DNA from: Treponema sp.
GTDB taxonomy: Bacteria > Spirochaetota > Spirochaetia > Treponematales > Treponemataceae
Reading direction: 5' to 3'
Assembly: GCA_003455655.1 (NCBI GenBank)
Contig: DMQP01000145.1
Coordinates: 1-14,024, forward strand
DNA: 14,024 nucleotides
Shown here: piece by piece, positions 1 through 7,647 of the stretch
Position numbering within the stretch: position 1 is the first letter of the stretch
Layout: every line of letters starts with the position of its first letter
Translations under genes and position numbers: made by a program
Notes under the pieces: model-generated
Databases searched by the model: none
What the model saw: only the letters and a program-made list of their open reading frames with translations
What the model was told of the DNA's origin: nothing

Positions 1-2
1 CG

Positions 3-2270
3 AAAAACAAAAGAGAAAATAAAAAAGAGCAAAAGAAAAAAAATAAAGCCGAAAAGAAGCAAAGAAAATTAGAAAAAAAGCAAGCAAAAAAAACGGCAAA
101 AGTAGAAAAGAAACTGGAAAAAAAGCATCGAAAAGAAATGCGCATCCAGCAAAAAAAAGAACGCAAAGCTCAGAAAAAACAAGAACGCATGAATCAGGTA
201 AAATTTCCCATTGGTGGAAAACTTATTGCAATCATATCTCTTTTGTTCATTATAGCTTTGGGCGGTCTAACATATCTTGTGTCGGTATTTGTGAGTGCAG
301 ATGTTCGTAACAGTGCCGAAGAAAATAACCTTACAACTGCAAGCCGAGTTGCAGCAGATACAGAGAACCGCATTGTCAGTACGGTTTCATCAGTAGGATT
401 ATTCCTTGACTTACTGCGCACAACAGGTTCAGACGAAAACGAAGTGCGTACCGTTGAAACTCTTTTCTTTGAACGCAATAGTGATGTTATTGCAGTATAT
501 CTTCCTGCGACAGAAAGGCTTTATGCAAGTCAAAGTTTTTTACTGTCCCACGAAATAGACGAACAGTTGGTTTCTTCATACTTTGCTCAGGAAGCAGATG
601 TTATTGAAGAAGCTGCAAACGGTTCTTTTGGTCTTGAAAACGCAACTCCTTTTTTCTCTGTTTCTTCTCTTGCTATTTTCTTTCCGCTTACTACAACGGG
701 AACAGATAATGTGGTTGCCATTTTGTATTCTTCAGAAAAAATTGCAGAAAGTTTTTCTTCAAGCAGTATAAACCAAACCTTCTTTGTAAATAACAATGGA
801 GATGTTCTTTTACACAGCGACGCTCAGCTTACTTCTCAAGGGGCAAACGAAGGCGACAATCCTGTGGTTAAGTCTATGCTTGAATCTTCTACGGGAAACA
901 CAGCCAATCAGATAAACTTTGTGCAAGACGAAGAAGAATATCTTGGTGCTTATAAACGTCTTACCATAGGTAATGGTGGCATTGTTACTACAGTAAAGGC
1001 TTCTATTATTCTTGAAGGAGTGAACAGAACAACGAGGCGAAACCTCTATATAAGCATTGTTATTCTTGCGATTGCAATTTTGTGTGTTTATTTCTTTGCT
1101 AAGACTTTGAGTAGTCCTCTAAAAAGATTGTCTCGTGTTGTAAACGAAATAAATCAGGGCAACTTCAATACTGAACTCTTTAGCGAATTGGGTAAGGGTA
1201 GCCGTGATGAAGTTGGTGTTTTGGTAAAGAACACTTATCATGAACGAGAAATTTTAAATACCTTTACTAAGCTTACAAATAAGGGTGTTACCAAAGCAAT
1301 TATTAAAAAAGAAATTGACTTTGACCCCCACTTAAAAGACATTACCATTTTCTTTAGCGACATCCGCGGATTTACTGCAATTAGTGACGGATTTAAAAAT
1401 CGCTTTGGAGAAAAATCTGCTGCAGAAATTATTGGCTTCCTTAACGATTATATGAGCCGAATGGTTACTTGTATTTCGAGAACAGGTGGTGTTGTCGACA
1501 AATTTGAAGGCGATGCTATTATGGCTTGTTGGGGTGTTCTTAGAAACGAAAATCTTGACTGGGAAAAACAAGAAGAATCAGAAGCTCGTGCTTTGGCAAA
1601 AAAACATCATGATCAGTATATAAAAGAAGATGCTCTTTCTGGTATTACCTGTTGTATTGCAATGCGCTATTCTCTTATGAAATACAACAAAGATGCACAA
1701 GAATTTACTGAAGCGCACAAAGATCAAGTACTTGCCCCCTATAAGCCACATATTCGCATTGGATCAGGTCTTAACTCTGGACGCGCAACCGTAGGCTTTA
1801 TGGGTTCATTCGAAAAAATGGAATTTACTTCTATTGGTGATGCAGTAAACTTTGCAAGCCGAACAGAAGCTTCTACCAAACCTTGTGGAACAGACATTCT
1901 GATGACACAAGAAACATACGACATTCTCAAATACGATTACATCCGCTGTAAAGAAAATAACTTTACAATTAAGAGTGAAAACAAAAAGAATGAAATTGTG
2001 GTAGAGCAAATTCCTGTAGAGTTTGAAGTAAAAGGTAAGGGCAAACAGCATTTCTATGGTGTTGTAAATATGCCTGGTTTTGATATTCAGGATTTCTTTG
2101 GTCAGGATAATCCCGACTTTAGAATTGATATGGATTGCGCACGGACAGTTGGACCCATTGGCCCCAAAAATCTTTCGGAAGTACGGGCACTCTTGGGTAT
2201 ACCTGAACCTGATTTTTCTACGGTGAACCTAGATGCGAAAGAGAATAAGATTCAAGTCTCTGCTCCTTGA
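3..2270 (+). CDS. Membrane-bound class III adenylate cyclase with Cache-like sensor and HAMP domain (5' end outside window)
   Basis: Predicted to make cAMP from ATP in the cytoplasm in response to a periplasmic signal. Residues are numbered from the ATG at 138. Lys/Glu/Gln-rich cytoplasmic N-terminus; membrane segment 28-50; periplasmic sensor about 51-302, Cache-like, with FFVNNNGDVLLHSD near 215-228; second membrane segment 303-321; HAMP about 322-375 with a DEVG motif; cyclase domain about 395-642. Catalytic residues look intact: metal-binding Asp408 in FFSDIRGFT and Asp459 in KFEGDA, adenine-contacting Lys455, and transition-state Asn571 and Arg575 in GDAVNFASR. Thr564 occupies the purine-selecting position, as in class IIIb enzymes. 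The 138 ATG has no Shine-Dalgarno site, and the frame stays open upstream to base 3 as 45 further codons (21 Lys), so the true start probably lies left of the window. About 30 extra residues sit inside the cyclase domain between 467 and 538. The last 38 bases overlap the next gene. Confidence 0.93.
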   Translation, partial: KNKRENKKEQKKKNKAEKKQRKLEKKQAKKTAKVEKKLEKKHRKEMRIQQKKERKAQKKQERMNQVKFPIGGKLIAIISLLFIIALGGLTYLVSVFVSADVRNSAEENNLTTASRVAADTENRIVSTVSSVGLFLDLLRTTGSDENEVRTVETLFFERNSDVIAVYLPATERLYASQSFLLSHEIDEQLVSSYFAQEADVIEEAANGSFGLENATPFFSVSSLAIFFPLTTTGTDNVVAILYSSEKIAESFSSSSINQTFFVNNNGDVLLHSDAQLTSQGANEGDNPVVKSMLESSTGNTANQINFVQDEEEYLGAYKRLTIGNGGIVTTVKASIILEGVNRTTRRNLYISIVILAIAILCVYFFAKTLSSPLKRLSRVVNEINQGNFNTELFSELGKGSRDEVGVLVKNTYHEREILNTFTKLTNKGVTKAIIKKEIDFDPHLKDITIFFSDIRGFTAISDGFKNRFGEKSAAEIIGFLNDYMSRMVTCISRTGGVVDKFEGDAIMACWGVLRNENLDWEKQEESEARALAKKHHDQYIKEDALSGITCCIAMRYSLMKYNKDAQEFTEAHKDQVLAPYKPHIRIGSGLNSGRATVGFMGSFEKMEFTSIGDAVNFASRTEASTKPCGTDILMTQETYDILKYDYIRCKENNFTIKSENKKNEIVVEQIPVEFEVKGKGKQHFYGVVNMPGFDIQDFFGQDNPDFRIDMDCARTVGPIGPKNLSEVRALLGIPEPDFSTVNLDAKENKIQVSAP

Positions 2271-5031
2271 CCTATTTGTTTTACTACTTTGTCTCTCTCT
2301 TGCAGGTGGAGGAGCCTACCTCTTTTGGAAAGATTTAAACTCTTCTTCTGTGCGTTCAGACAAAGAATGTATTGCAACGCTTTCATATAAATATCGCATT
2401 TCTCAACGAAAATATCAGGACCGCGCTGTTTGGGAACGTCTTTCTCAAAATTCACCTCTGTACAACGGAGACATTATACGCACTGCTGAACTTGCATCTG
2501 CGGTAATTCACTTTGACGATGGAACAGATTTAAACCTTTCAGAAAACACCATGGTTCAGATTTTTTATGATGAAGAAAATGGTCTTCAAATTACTGTTGA
2601 CGGTGGTGACATTCAGGTTGACTCTTCTTCTCAGTCTACAGCTGTTTCTGTTCGCTTAGACGATGGCTCGGTGGTAAATGTAGGTGCCGGTTCTTCTCTT
2701 GCCGCAAAAGCTGATGCTTCAGGTTCTCGTAATGTAGAAGTTAAAAGCGGTATTGCAAGTCTTATGACTGAAGACGGACAGACAACATCTCTTTTAAACG
2801 GTGAATCGGTAAGCATAGAAAATGGTGGAGAAGTTGTGCGTAATCCCATAACGGTAACTTCTATTCCCCGAGATATGTGTCTTCTAAACATTGAAGGACA
2901 AAAGCGCCCTGTTACACTTGTGTGGAACGCTTCAAGTGATGCTGGTGCCGAAAATGGTGTTATTGTTCAAACATCGCTTTCAAAAGATTTTGCAGAAATT
3001 CTTACAGAGCAGACCGTAACCGATGCTTCAAGCTGTACACTTACAACTCCAGAAAGTGGTCTTTTGTATTGGCGTGTCTTTACTTCACAGGCTGAAGACA
3101 AAGCTTCTGAAGGTAAAATTACGGTGCAAAAGGTAAGTGCCCTTAATGCAACTTCTCCTGCTGATTCAGGTGAAATACGATATCGTTCAGCTAGTCCTCG
3201 TGTTATGTTCAGGTGGGAAGGAAATTCTTTTGCAGAGTATTACCGAGTAACTGTTTCTTCTGCTCCAGATTTAAGCGCTGCTCCTTTAACCTTTGACGCA
3301 ACAGATACTTTTGTAAGTGTCGATTCATTAACCGATGGCACTTGGTACTGGCAGGTAAGTCCCTATTATCCCAATGGAATTGCTTTTGCTGGTGAAAGCC
3401 CCATTTATTCATTCAGCATTACAAAAAATGTTGTGATTGCTTCCCCATCTCTTACTATTCCCGCAGATAAAGCAACTATTTCTTACCGTGATACCATAAG
3501 CACAACCTTTATGTGGAAGTCTGAACTTCGCGATGCATCGTATCAGCTGTTGATTGCTCGTGACAGTTCTTTTGCAAATCTTGTGTATGATGAAACAACA
3601 AGTGCGCTTCGTCTTCAAAAAGATTTTACTCCTTCGGAATTACCTGATGGAACATATTGGTGGAAAGTAATTCGTTCTTCTTCTAACAGCGATGATTTGA
3701 CGCCTGAATCAGAAGCTCGACAGTTTACGATTGCACAATATGTTCCCCAACAAAATAAATTAACATATCCTGCAGATGGTGCCCGCTTAGAACAAGATAA
3801 AATGTCTGCAGTAAAGTTTTCGTGGAAGTTAGGAGACGACTACAAAAACGTAAAAGCTCAGTCTGTTATTCAAATTTCACGCTCAGAAAATTTTAACACA
3901 CTTGTAATGGAACGCAGTACCGATTCTCTTACGCTTGATGGTTTGCAACTTGAAGAGGGAACTTATTGGTGGCGTTTAGGTGCTCGACTTGCTTCTGGTT
4001 CTGTTGAAGGTTTTACTGTTGCAAATCGTTTTACTGTTTTGGGTCAGCTTTTACCTCCTATGGTAACTACTCCTGCTTCTGGCGGAGAAATGTTGTATAC
4101 CGGTTCAACTCCACTTGAGTTTAAATGGACAGAAGTGAAGGGTGCAGATTATTATAATGTTCGTGTCTACGATGTCGATGACAACTTAGTAGCACAAAAT
4201 GCTTCAGTAAAAGAAAACACTGCTCAGTTTGCACTTCCCACAGGAAAATATGTGCTTAAAGTTCAGTCGGTTATTGCAGCAACAGAAGCTGATGCAGCTC
4301 GTCAGAGTGATTTTACAAATCGTTCTTTTACTGTTCGGCAACCTGATGCAATTACACTTGTTTCTCCTGCAGCAAGAGGGCGCATAGAAGGACTTACTGC
4401 TATTCGTCAGCCAACAGTCTTTACGTGGGCACCTGGAAAAGATTCAGCTTCATCCTATCAGTTTGTTCTTTCGCGACAAAATGCAGACGGTTCTCTTCGT
4501 GTGGTGGAACAAAAAACGGTAACGGGTACAAGCCTTTCTATTTCTCGCATTACTCCAGGAACTTACAGTTGGCGCGTTAATGCAACTGCTTCTGGCGGCT
4601 ATGCAATAGATTCAGCTCCTTCACAACTTACGGTAACTGCAATACCGCCTCTACCGAAGCCTCAACTTTCAAGTCCTGTTCATAATACCGTTTTAGGGGC
4701 TACATACTTTAAGAACAATCGAAGCATTAGCTTTAGCTGGAAAGCAGTAGCAGGGGCAACTTCCTATACTTTCGTGCTGTACAAAGTAAATGCTAACGGA
4801 ACTCGTGTTGCTGTTCAAACAAACCGAAGACTTAATGCAACTTCAGTACAAGTTACCGATTTAACTAAACTTGATGTGGGAACCTTTGTTTGGGAAGTTA
4901 CCGCTTATGCACACGCAAGTGACGGTTATGAAGAGCGTAGAAGTGAAAGCTCTTCTGCAACATTGAAAATAGATTTTACCGCACCGCAACAGGTTGAAAC
5001 GGTTGATCCGGGGAGGTTGTATGGTGAATAA
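2233..5031 (+). CDS. Membrane-anchored periplasmic protein with FecR-like domain and seven Ig/Fn3-like repeats
   Basis: 932 residues. A basic N-terminus (MRKRIRFK) and hydrophobic segment about 11-31 form a signal anchor or uncleaved signal peptide, placing the rest in the periplasm. Residues about 65-195 resemble the FecR domain: NGDIIRTAE, then HFDDGTDLNL, then glycine-spaced strands ending LLNGESVSIE. From about 205 to 914 come seven units of 95-100 residues, each with an early F-x-W strand and a late aromatic-rich strand (YWRV 279, WYWQV 371, YWWKV 475, YWWRL 578, YVLKV 673, YSWRV 778, FVWEV 885). FecR proteins elsewhere sense or relay signals to ECF sigma factors; no sigma factor is present here, so that role is not implied. 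The gene starts inside the cyclase gene behind a weak GGTGA (2222-2226), which points to translational coupling. Role unknown; a periplasmic scaffold or ligand-binding partner of the cyclase is a reasonable guess. Confidence 0.9.
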   Translation: MRKRIRFKSLLLDLFVLLLCLSLAGGGAYLFWKDLNSSSVRSDKECIATLSYKYRISQRKYQDRAVWERLSQNSPLYNGDIIRTAELASAVIHFDDGTDLNLSENTMVQIFYDEENGLQITVDGGDIQVDSSSQSTAVSVRLDDGSVVNVGAGSSLAAKADASGSRNVEVKSGIASLMTEDGQTTSLLNGESVSIENGGEVVRNPITVTSIPRDMCLLNIEGQKRPVTLVWNASSDAGAENGVIVQTSLSKDFAEILTEQTVTDASSCTLTTPESGLLYWRVFTSQAEDKASEGKITVQKVSALNATSPADSGEIRYRSASPRVMFRWEGNSFAEYYRVTVSSAPDLSAAPLTFDATDTFVSVDSLTDGTWYWQVSPYYPNGIAFAGESPIYSFSITKNVVIASPSLTIPADKATISYRDTISTTFMWKSELRDASYQLLIARDSSFANLVYDETTSALRLQKDFTPSELPDGTYWWKVIRSSSNSDDLTPESEARQFTIAQYVPQQNKLTYPADGARLEQDKMSAVKFSWKLGDDYKNVKAQSVIQISRSENFNTLVMERSTDSLTLDGLQLEEGTYWWRLGARLASGSVEGFTVANRFTVLGQLLPPMVTTPASGGEMLYTGSTPLEFKWTEVKGADYYNVRVYDVDDNLVAQNASVKENTAQFALPTGKYVLKVQSVIAATEADAARQSDFTNRSFTVRQPDAITLVSPAARGRIEGLTAIRQPTVFTWAPGKDSASSYQFVLSRQNADGSLRVVEQKTVTGTSLSISRITPGTYSWRVNATASGGYAIDSAPSQLTVTAIPPLPKPQLSSPVHNTVLGATYFKNNRSISFSWKAVAGATSYTFVLYKVNANGTRVAVQTNRRLNATSVQVTDLTKLDVGTFVWEVTAYAHASDGYEERRSESSSATLKIDFTAPQQVETVDPGRLYGE
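2845..4974 (+). repeat. Seven tandem Ig/Fn3-like protein repeats
   Basis: Seven diverged units of about 95-100 codons, recognised by a recurring G-T/L-Y-x-W-R/K/Q-V strand followed about 25 residues later by a new Pro-rich unit start such as LTYPADGA or LVSPAARG. They are repeats at protein level; I see no long identical DNA repeats, so the array looks old and stable. Confidence 0.8.
5011..5016 (+). promoter_or_regulatory. Shine-Dalgarno site fixing the start of the third gene
   Basis: GGGAGG lies 4 bases before the ATG at 5021 and 7 before the in-frame GTG at 5024. It lies inside the end of the upstream gene. It argues against a TTG start at 4994, because it would then fall inside the coding sequence and 4994 has no site of its own. 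GTG 5024 remains possible. Confidence 0.75.
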
Positions 5032-6364
5032 AAAGAGCCTCCTTCTTTTGCTGCTAACTTTCTGTTTTGCTTTTTCTTTTGCTCAAGAAACAGAAGAAGA
5101 GAGTGAAGAAACTAAGTTTGAACAGCGCATTGAATGGAAAGCAGATGCTGCCGCTTTGGAATACAAAGTTGAAGTTCAAGCTGAATCTGGTGGAGAAATT
5201 TCAACCTACTCAACAGATCAAACGTATATCGATTTGTCTCTTACCGTTGGCATGTGGAAGTATCGTGTTCATGCAATAGACTTTTTGGGACGCGAAGCTG
5301 CCGTTAGCCAGTGGCGTTCTTTTGCAGTCTTTAAGGCAAGTGTTCCTGAAGTTGATGTAATTCAAACTTCTGTAACCTATTATGCATCTGATACAGTGGT
5401 TAAACTACCAGTTGTTATCTTCAACATAAACGGTCAGTCTACGGTTGTTCTTGAAAATACAACAACTCAAAAAACGTATCCGGTTACGGTAACGCTAAAC
5501 GAAGGTTCTGGTGGTAAAGAATCAAGTATATCTGAAGTGTTTAGGTCTTCTGCGGTAAGTGTTACCACTGTTCCTCAGGGTATTTACCGTCTTTTAATAA
5601 CGAATCAGTCGGGACTTTCTGCACAGTCAGAATCAATAACGATTATAAAAGATCGTGGTTCAAATGCTGAACAAGACGCTCTTGAAGAGTTGGTTCGCAT
5701 GCAGGCAGAAGAAGAAGCTCGTAAGCATCTTTCTGAAGGGGAAGAAATTGACACGAGTGAAGAGGCTATGATTCAAAAAGAAGCAGAGATAGATGCTCTC
5801 AAAAAACAGCTTGCAGACCGCACGACCGGTCCTACTCGTAAACAGCTAGTCTTAACCTTAGGTGGTGCCCTTTCTCCTTATGACGGTTCTTTTGCAAATC
5901 TTACAGGTTTGGAAATAGCACCTGAGATGGGAATTCATTTTACTATTCTTCCATTCATCAACAAAAAGAATACCATTCGCTTTGGTTTTGAATTGTATGC
6001 TGATGAAGTACTGTATCCTGTTTTTAACAGTTATATTGAATCCTTTTTGAGTGCTTCTTTAGCGGGAGCAAAACTTGTTTTCCAACAGCGTATATTTAAC
6101 GATGCCTTTAGTTATTCTGTTAAAGCTGGTGTTTCTGCATCTGTTGTTTTTGCAGAAGTTAAATATACCAATGACTTTACTGGTAGGGAAGAGGTGCAAC
6201 TTTTAGTTCGAGGATATCCTGCTTTAAGTGCGGGTCTTTCCCTTGACTGGAAGCCTACTTCAAAACTACTTCTTTCTGTTGGTGCCGATGCAACCTATAT
6301 TCTTTCGGTAACAATGCCTACGCTTGCAATTATTCCTTACCTTGGTGTGGGTGTGCACTGGTAG
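5021..6364 (+). CDS. Secreted protein with Ig-like domains, coiled coil and probable C-terminal outer-membrane beta-barrel
   Basis: 447 residues from ATG 5021. Signal peptide MVNKKSLLLLLLTFCFAFSFA with likely cleavage after Ala21. Residues about 33-107 form an Ig/Fn3-like unit (RIEWKADAAALEYKVEVQ, then MWKYRVHAID) clearly like the repeats of the preceding protein. About 108-210 is a second beta-rich region. Residues 217-265 are charged and helix-forming, a likely coiled coil. The last 170 residues alternate polar and hydrophobic residues in beta-strand fashion and end YLGVGVHW; a terminal aromatic residue is typical of outer-membrane beta-barrels. The gene overlaps the previous one by 11 bases. 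I infer an outer-membrane protein whose periplasmic part could meet the Ig-repeat protein. From memory, T. pallidum TP0483, reported to bind fibronectin, may be the positional counterpart; this is unchecked. The barrel assignment is only moderately sure because spirochaete barrels are poorly conserved. Confidence 0.88.
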   Translation: MVNKKSLLLLLLTFCFAFSFAQETEEESEETKFEQRIEWKADAAALEYKVEVQAESGGEISTYSTDQTYIDLSLTVGMWKYRVHAIDFLGREAAVSQWRSFAVFKASVPEVDVIQTSVTYYASDTVVKLPVVIFNINGQSTVVLENTTTQKTYPVTVTLNEGSGGKESSISEVFRSSAVSVTTVPQGIYRLLITNQSGLSAQSESITIIKDRGSNAEQDALEELVRMQAEEEARKHLSEGEEIDTSEEAMIQKEAEIDALKKQLADRTTGPTRKQLVLTLGGALSPYDGSFANLTGLEIAPEMGIHFTILPFINKKNTIRFGFELYADEVLYPVFNSYIESFLSASLAGAKLVFQQRIFNDAFSYSVKAGVSASVVFAEVKYTNDFTGREEVQLLVRGYPALSAGLSLDWKPTSKLLLSVGADATYILSVTMPTLAIIPYLGVGVHW

Positions 6365-6389
6365 TGACACTATCAGCTCTTAAAAAATC

Positions 6390-6419
6390 TTGCAGTGTTA
6401 TTGCCTCTTAGTGTATAAT
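6390..6419 (+). promoter_or_regulatory. Sigma70-like promoter upstream of the lipoprotein operon
   Basis: TTGCAG at 6390-6395 (3 of 6 matches to the consensus) and a perfect TATAAT at 6414-6419, separated by 18 bases, within the only sizeable non-coding gap of the window (6365-6435). Transcription would begin near 6426, about 10 bases before the next ATG, giving a very short leader. The rest of the gap shows no convincing terminator hairpin, so read-through from the upstream genes is possible. Confidence 0.6.
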
Positions 6420-6435
6420 AGTAGATTGGAGTATT

Positions 6436-7635
6436 ATGGGCAAAATAGCCTTGTGTGAAGAAAAGAAAAACCGAGCGCTTCTCTTAAAAAAACGCAAGAA
6501 CTTTGTTGCGTTAGTTCTGTGCGTACTTTTACTTTGTTTGCTATCAGCGTGCGAAGAAGTTACTAACCTTATGGAAGATGCTCCCTTTAGAGAAAACTTG
6601 TACGATTCTTATACCTCTTCATACGAATTCTATAATGATGATCCTCAGTTTAATTCCGCAGCAGAGCCTGTCTATATTTCTTATCGCATAGGTTCTGTTC
6701 AGAATTTTTCTGATAAAGCTTTACATTCTCTTATTGCGCAAGTTGCAAGTGCTGATCATCCTTTTATAGGTTGGGAGTATTTGTACAATCCCCGAGATGG
6801 AAATAGTACTGTTCCTTCAAATTTTTCATTTAACGATTTTAATTATATTTCCAGTGCCCTTATTTCACCACAACCAGCTGCCTTGCTTGCAGTAACAGGT
6901 TCATATTATACCGTAAAGCATTACAAACAAGATCCAGATCTTTCAGGATATTCTCTTGCAGATACAGACCGTCTTTCGGGTGCTACAGACAGACCTTCTC
7001 GTGCTCGAGAAAAATCCTATGTTGGTTTTGAAGCAGATCCTTCTTGGACACAACTAACGGTTACTTCAGATGGTTCTACAACAGTCGAAATTTATTATGA
7101 CCGCAAAATGTATCTGCTTACCATGGATGCAAACGGTGGAGACAATGCAGGCGTAACAGAAAATTCTATAGGCATGCGTTACCAATCTCCAACGGCAATT
7201 CCTACTAATACCTTTAGCCGTGACGGTTACACTTTTGACGGATGGGCGCGAAGTGCAAGTGGTGGAAGAGTGTTTGTAGATGGTGACAACTATCTGATTG
7301 GAAATAAAAATGAAACTATCTACGCTGTGTGGAAAGCTAACGAAATTACCGCTTCTGTAGAAATGGAAAAATTTGGTGCAGATTATGAACTAGAAGTTGA
7401 AGTTACTACGACCGCAGGGGCTGTAATAATTAAGTGGGAAACTCGTGACAGTGAAAGTTTTGACATAGATGCATCTATTCCCACAACAGCATATACTCGT
7501 TCAACTGCAGACGGATACACAACGCTTACTATTGCAACTGCAGATTTAGTTCCAGGAACCTACGACATTTATGTTGAAGCAGCCAATGCAGGACAATTGC
7601 CCTGTTCACGCGATCTTAAAGTTCGCATACCATAG
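6436..7635 (+). CDS. Lipoprotein with MucBP-like and InlB-type (Listeria-Bacteroides) repeats
   Basis: 399 residues. A long basic n-region (about 22 residues) is followed by a hydrophobic stretch and the lipobox Leu36-Ser-Ala-Cys39, so the mature protein should be lipidated at Cys39. Residues about 77-155 form a degenerate unit containing FIGWEYLYNPRDG. Residues 158-224 resemble the MucBP-like pattern YTVKHYKQD, later SYVGFEAD, then DGSTTVEIYYDRK. Residues 225-300 form an InlB/Listeria-Bacteroides repeat: MDANGGD, GYTFDGWARS, then ETIYAVWKAN. The last 100 residues look like an Ig-like domain (WETRDSESFDID, then PGTYDIYVEA). Such repeats are common in cell-surface and adhesive proteins, so a surface role is likely, with the ligand unknown. 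A GGAG at 6428-6431 precedes the ATG by 4 bases. It is followed closely by the giant lipoprotein gene, with which it probably shares an operon. Confidence 0.92.
   Translation: MGKIALCEEKKNRALLLKKRKNFVALVLCVLLLCLLSACEEVTNLMEDAPFRENLYDSYTSSYEFYNDDPQFNSAAEPVYISYRIGSVQNFSDKALHSLIAQVASADHPFIGWEYLYNPRDGNSTVPSNFSFNDFNYISSALISPQPAALLAVTGSYYTVKHYKQDPDLSGYSLADTDRLSGATDRPSRAREKSYVGFEADPSWTQLTVTSDGSTTVEIYYDRKMYLLTMDANGGDNAGVTENSIGMRYQSPTAIPTNTFSRDGYTFDGWARSASGGRVFVDGDNYLIGNKNETIYAVWKANEITASVEMEKFGADYELEVEVTTTAGAVIIKWETRDSESFDIDASIPTTAYTRSTADGYTTLTIATADLVPGTYDIYVEAANAGQLPCSRDLKVRIP
7108..7335 (+). repeat. InlB/Listeria-Bacteroides-type repeat domain, copy 1
   Basis: Encodes about 76 residues with the order ANGGD, GYTFDGW, then YAVWKAN that marks this repeat family. 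A related copy lies in the next gene at 8353-8571. Confidence 0.8.
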
Positions 7636-7639
7636 GAGG
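7634..7639 (+). promoter_or_regulatory. Strong Shine-Dalgarno site overlapping the stop codon of the preceding lipoprotein gene
   Basis: AGGAGG, continuing as AGGAGGAGGG, overlaps the TAG stop at 7633-7635 and sits 8 bases before the ATG at 7648. It supports that start and co-translation with the gene before it. Confidence 0.85.
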
Positions 7640-7647
7640 AGGGCAGA

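Noticed and set aside
583..796. Short open frames on both strands inside the cyclase sensor region
   Set aside because: They are low-complexity frame shadows overlapping a well-supported domain, without start sites.
4994..5020. TTG start for the third gene at 4994
   Set aside because: It would add nine residues before the signal peptide and has no ribosome site, whereas GGGAGG at 5011-5016 serves the ATG at 5021.
6365..6400. Terminator after the third gene
   Set aside because: A CACT/AGTG pairing and an A6 run are present, but the stem is only four bases with no T-tract after it.
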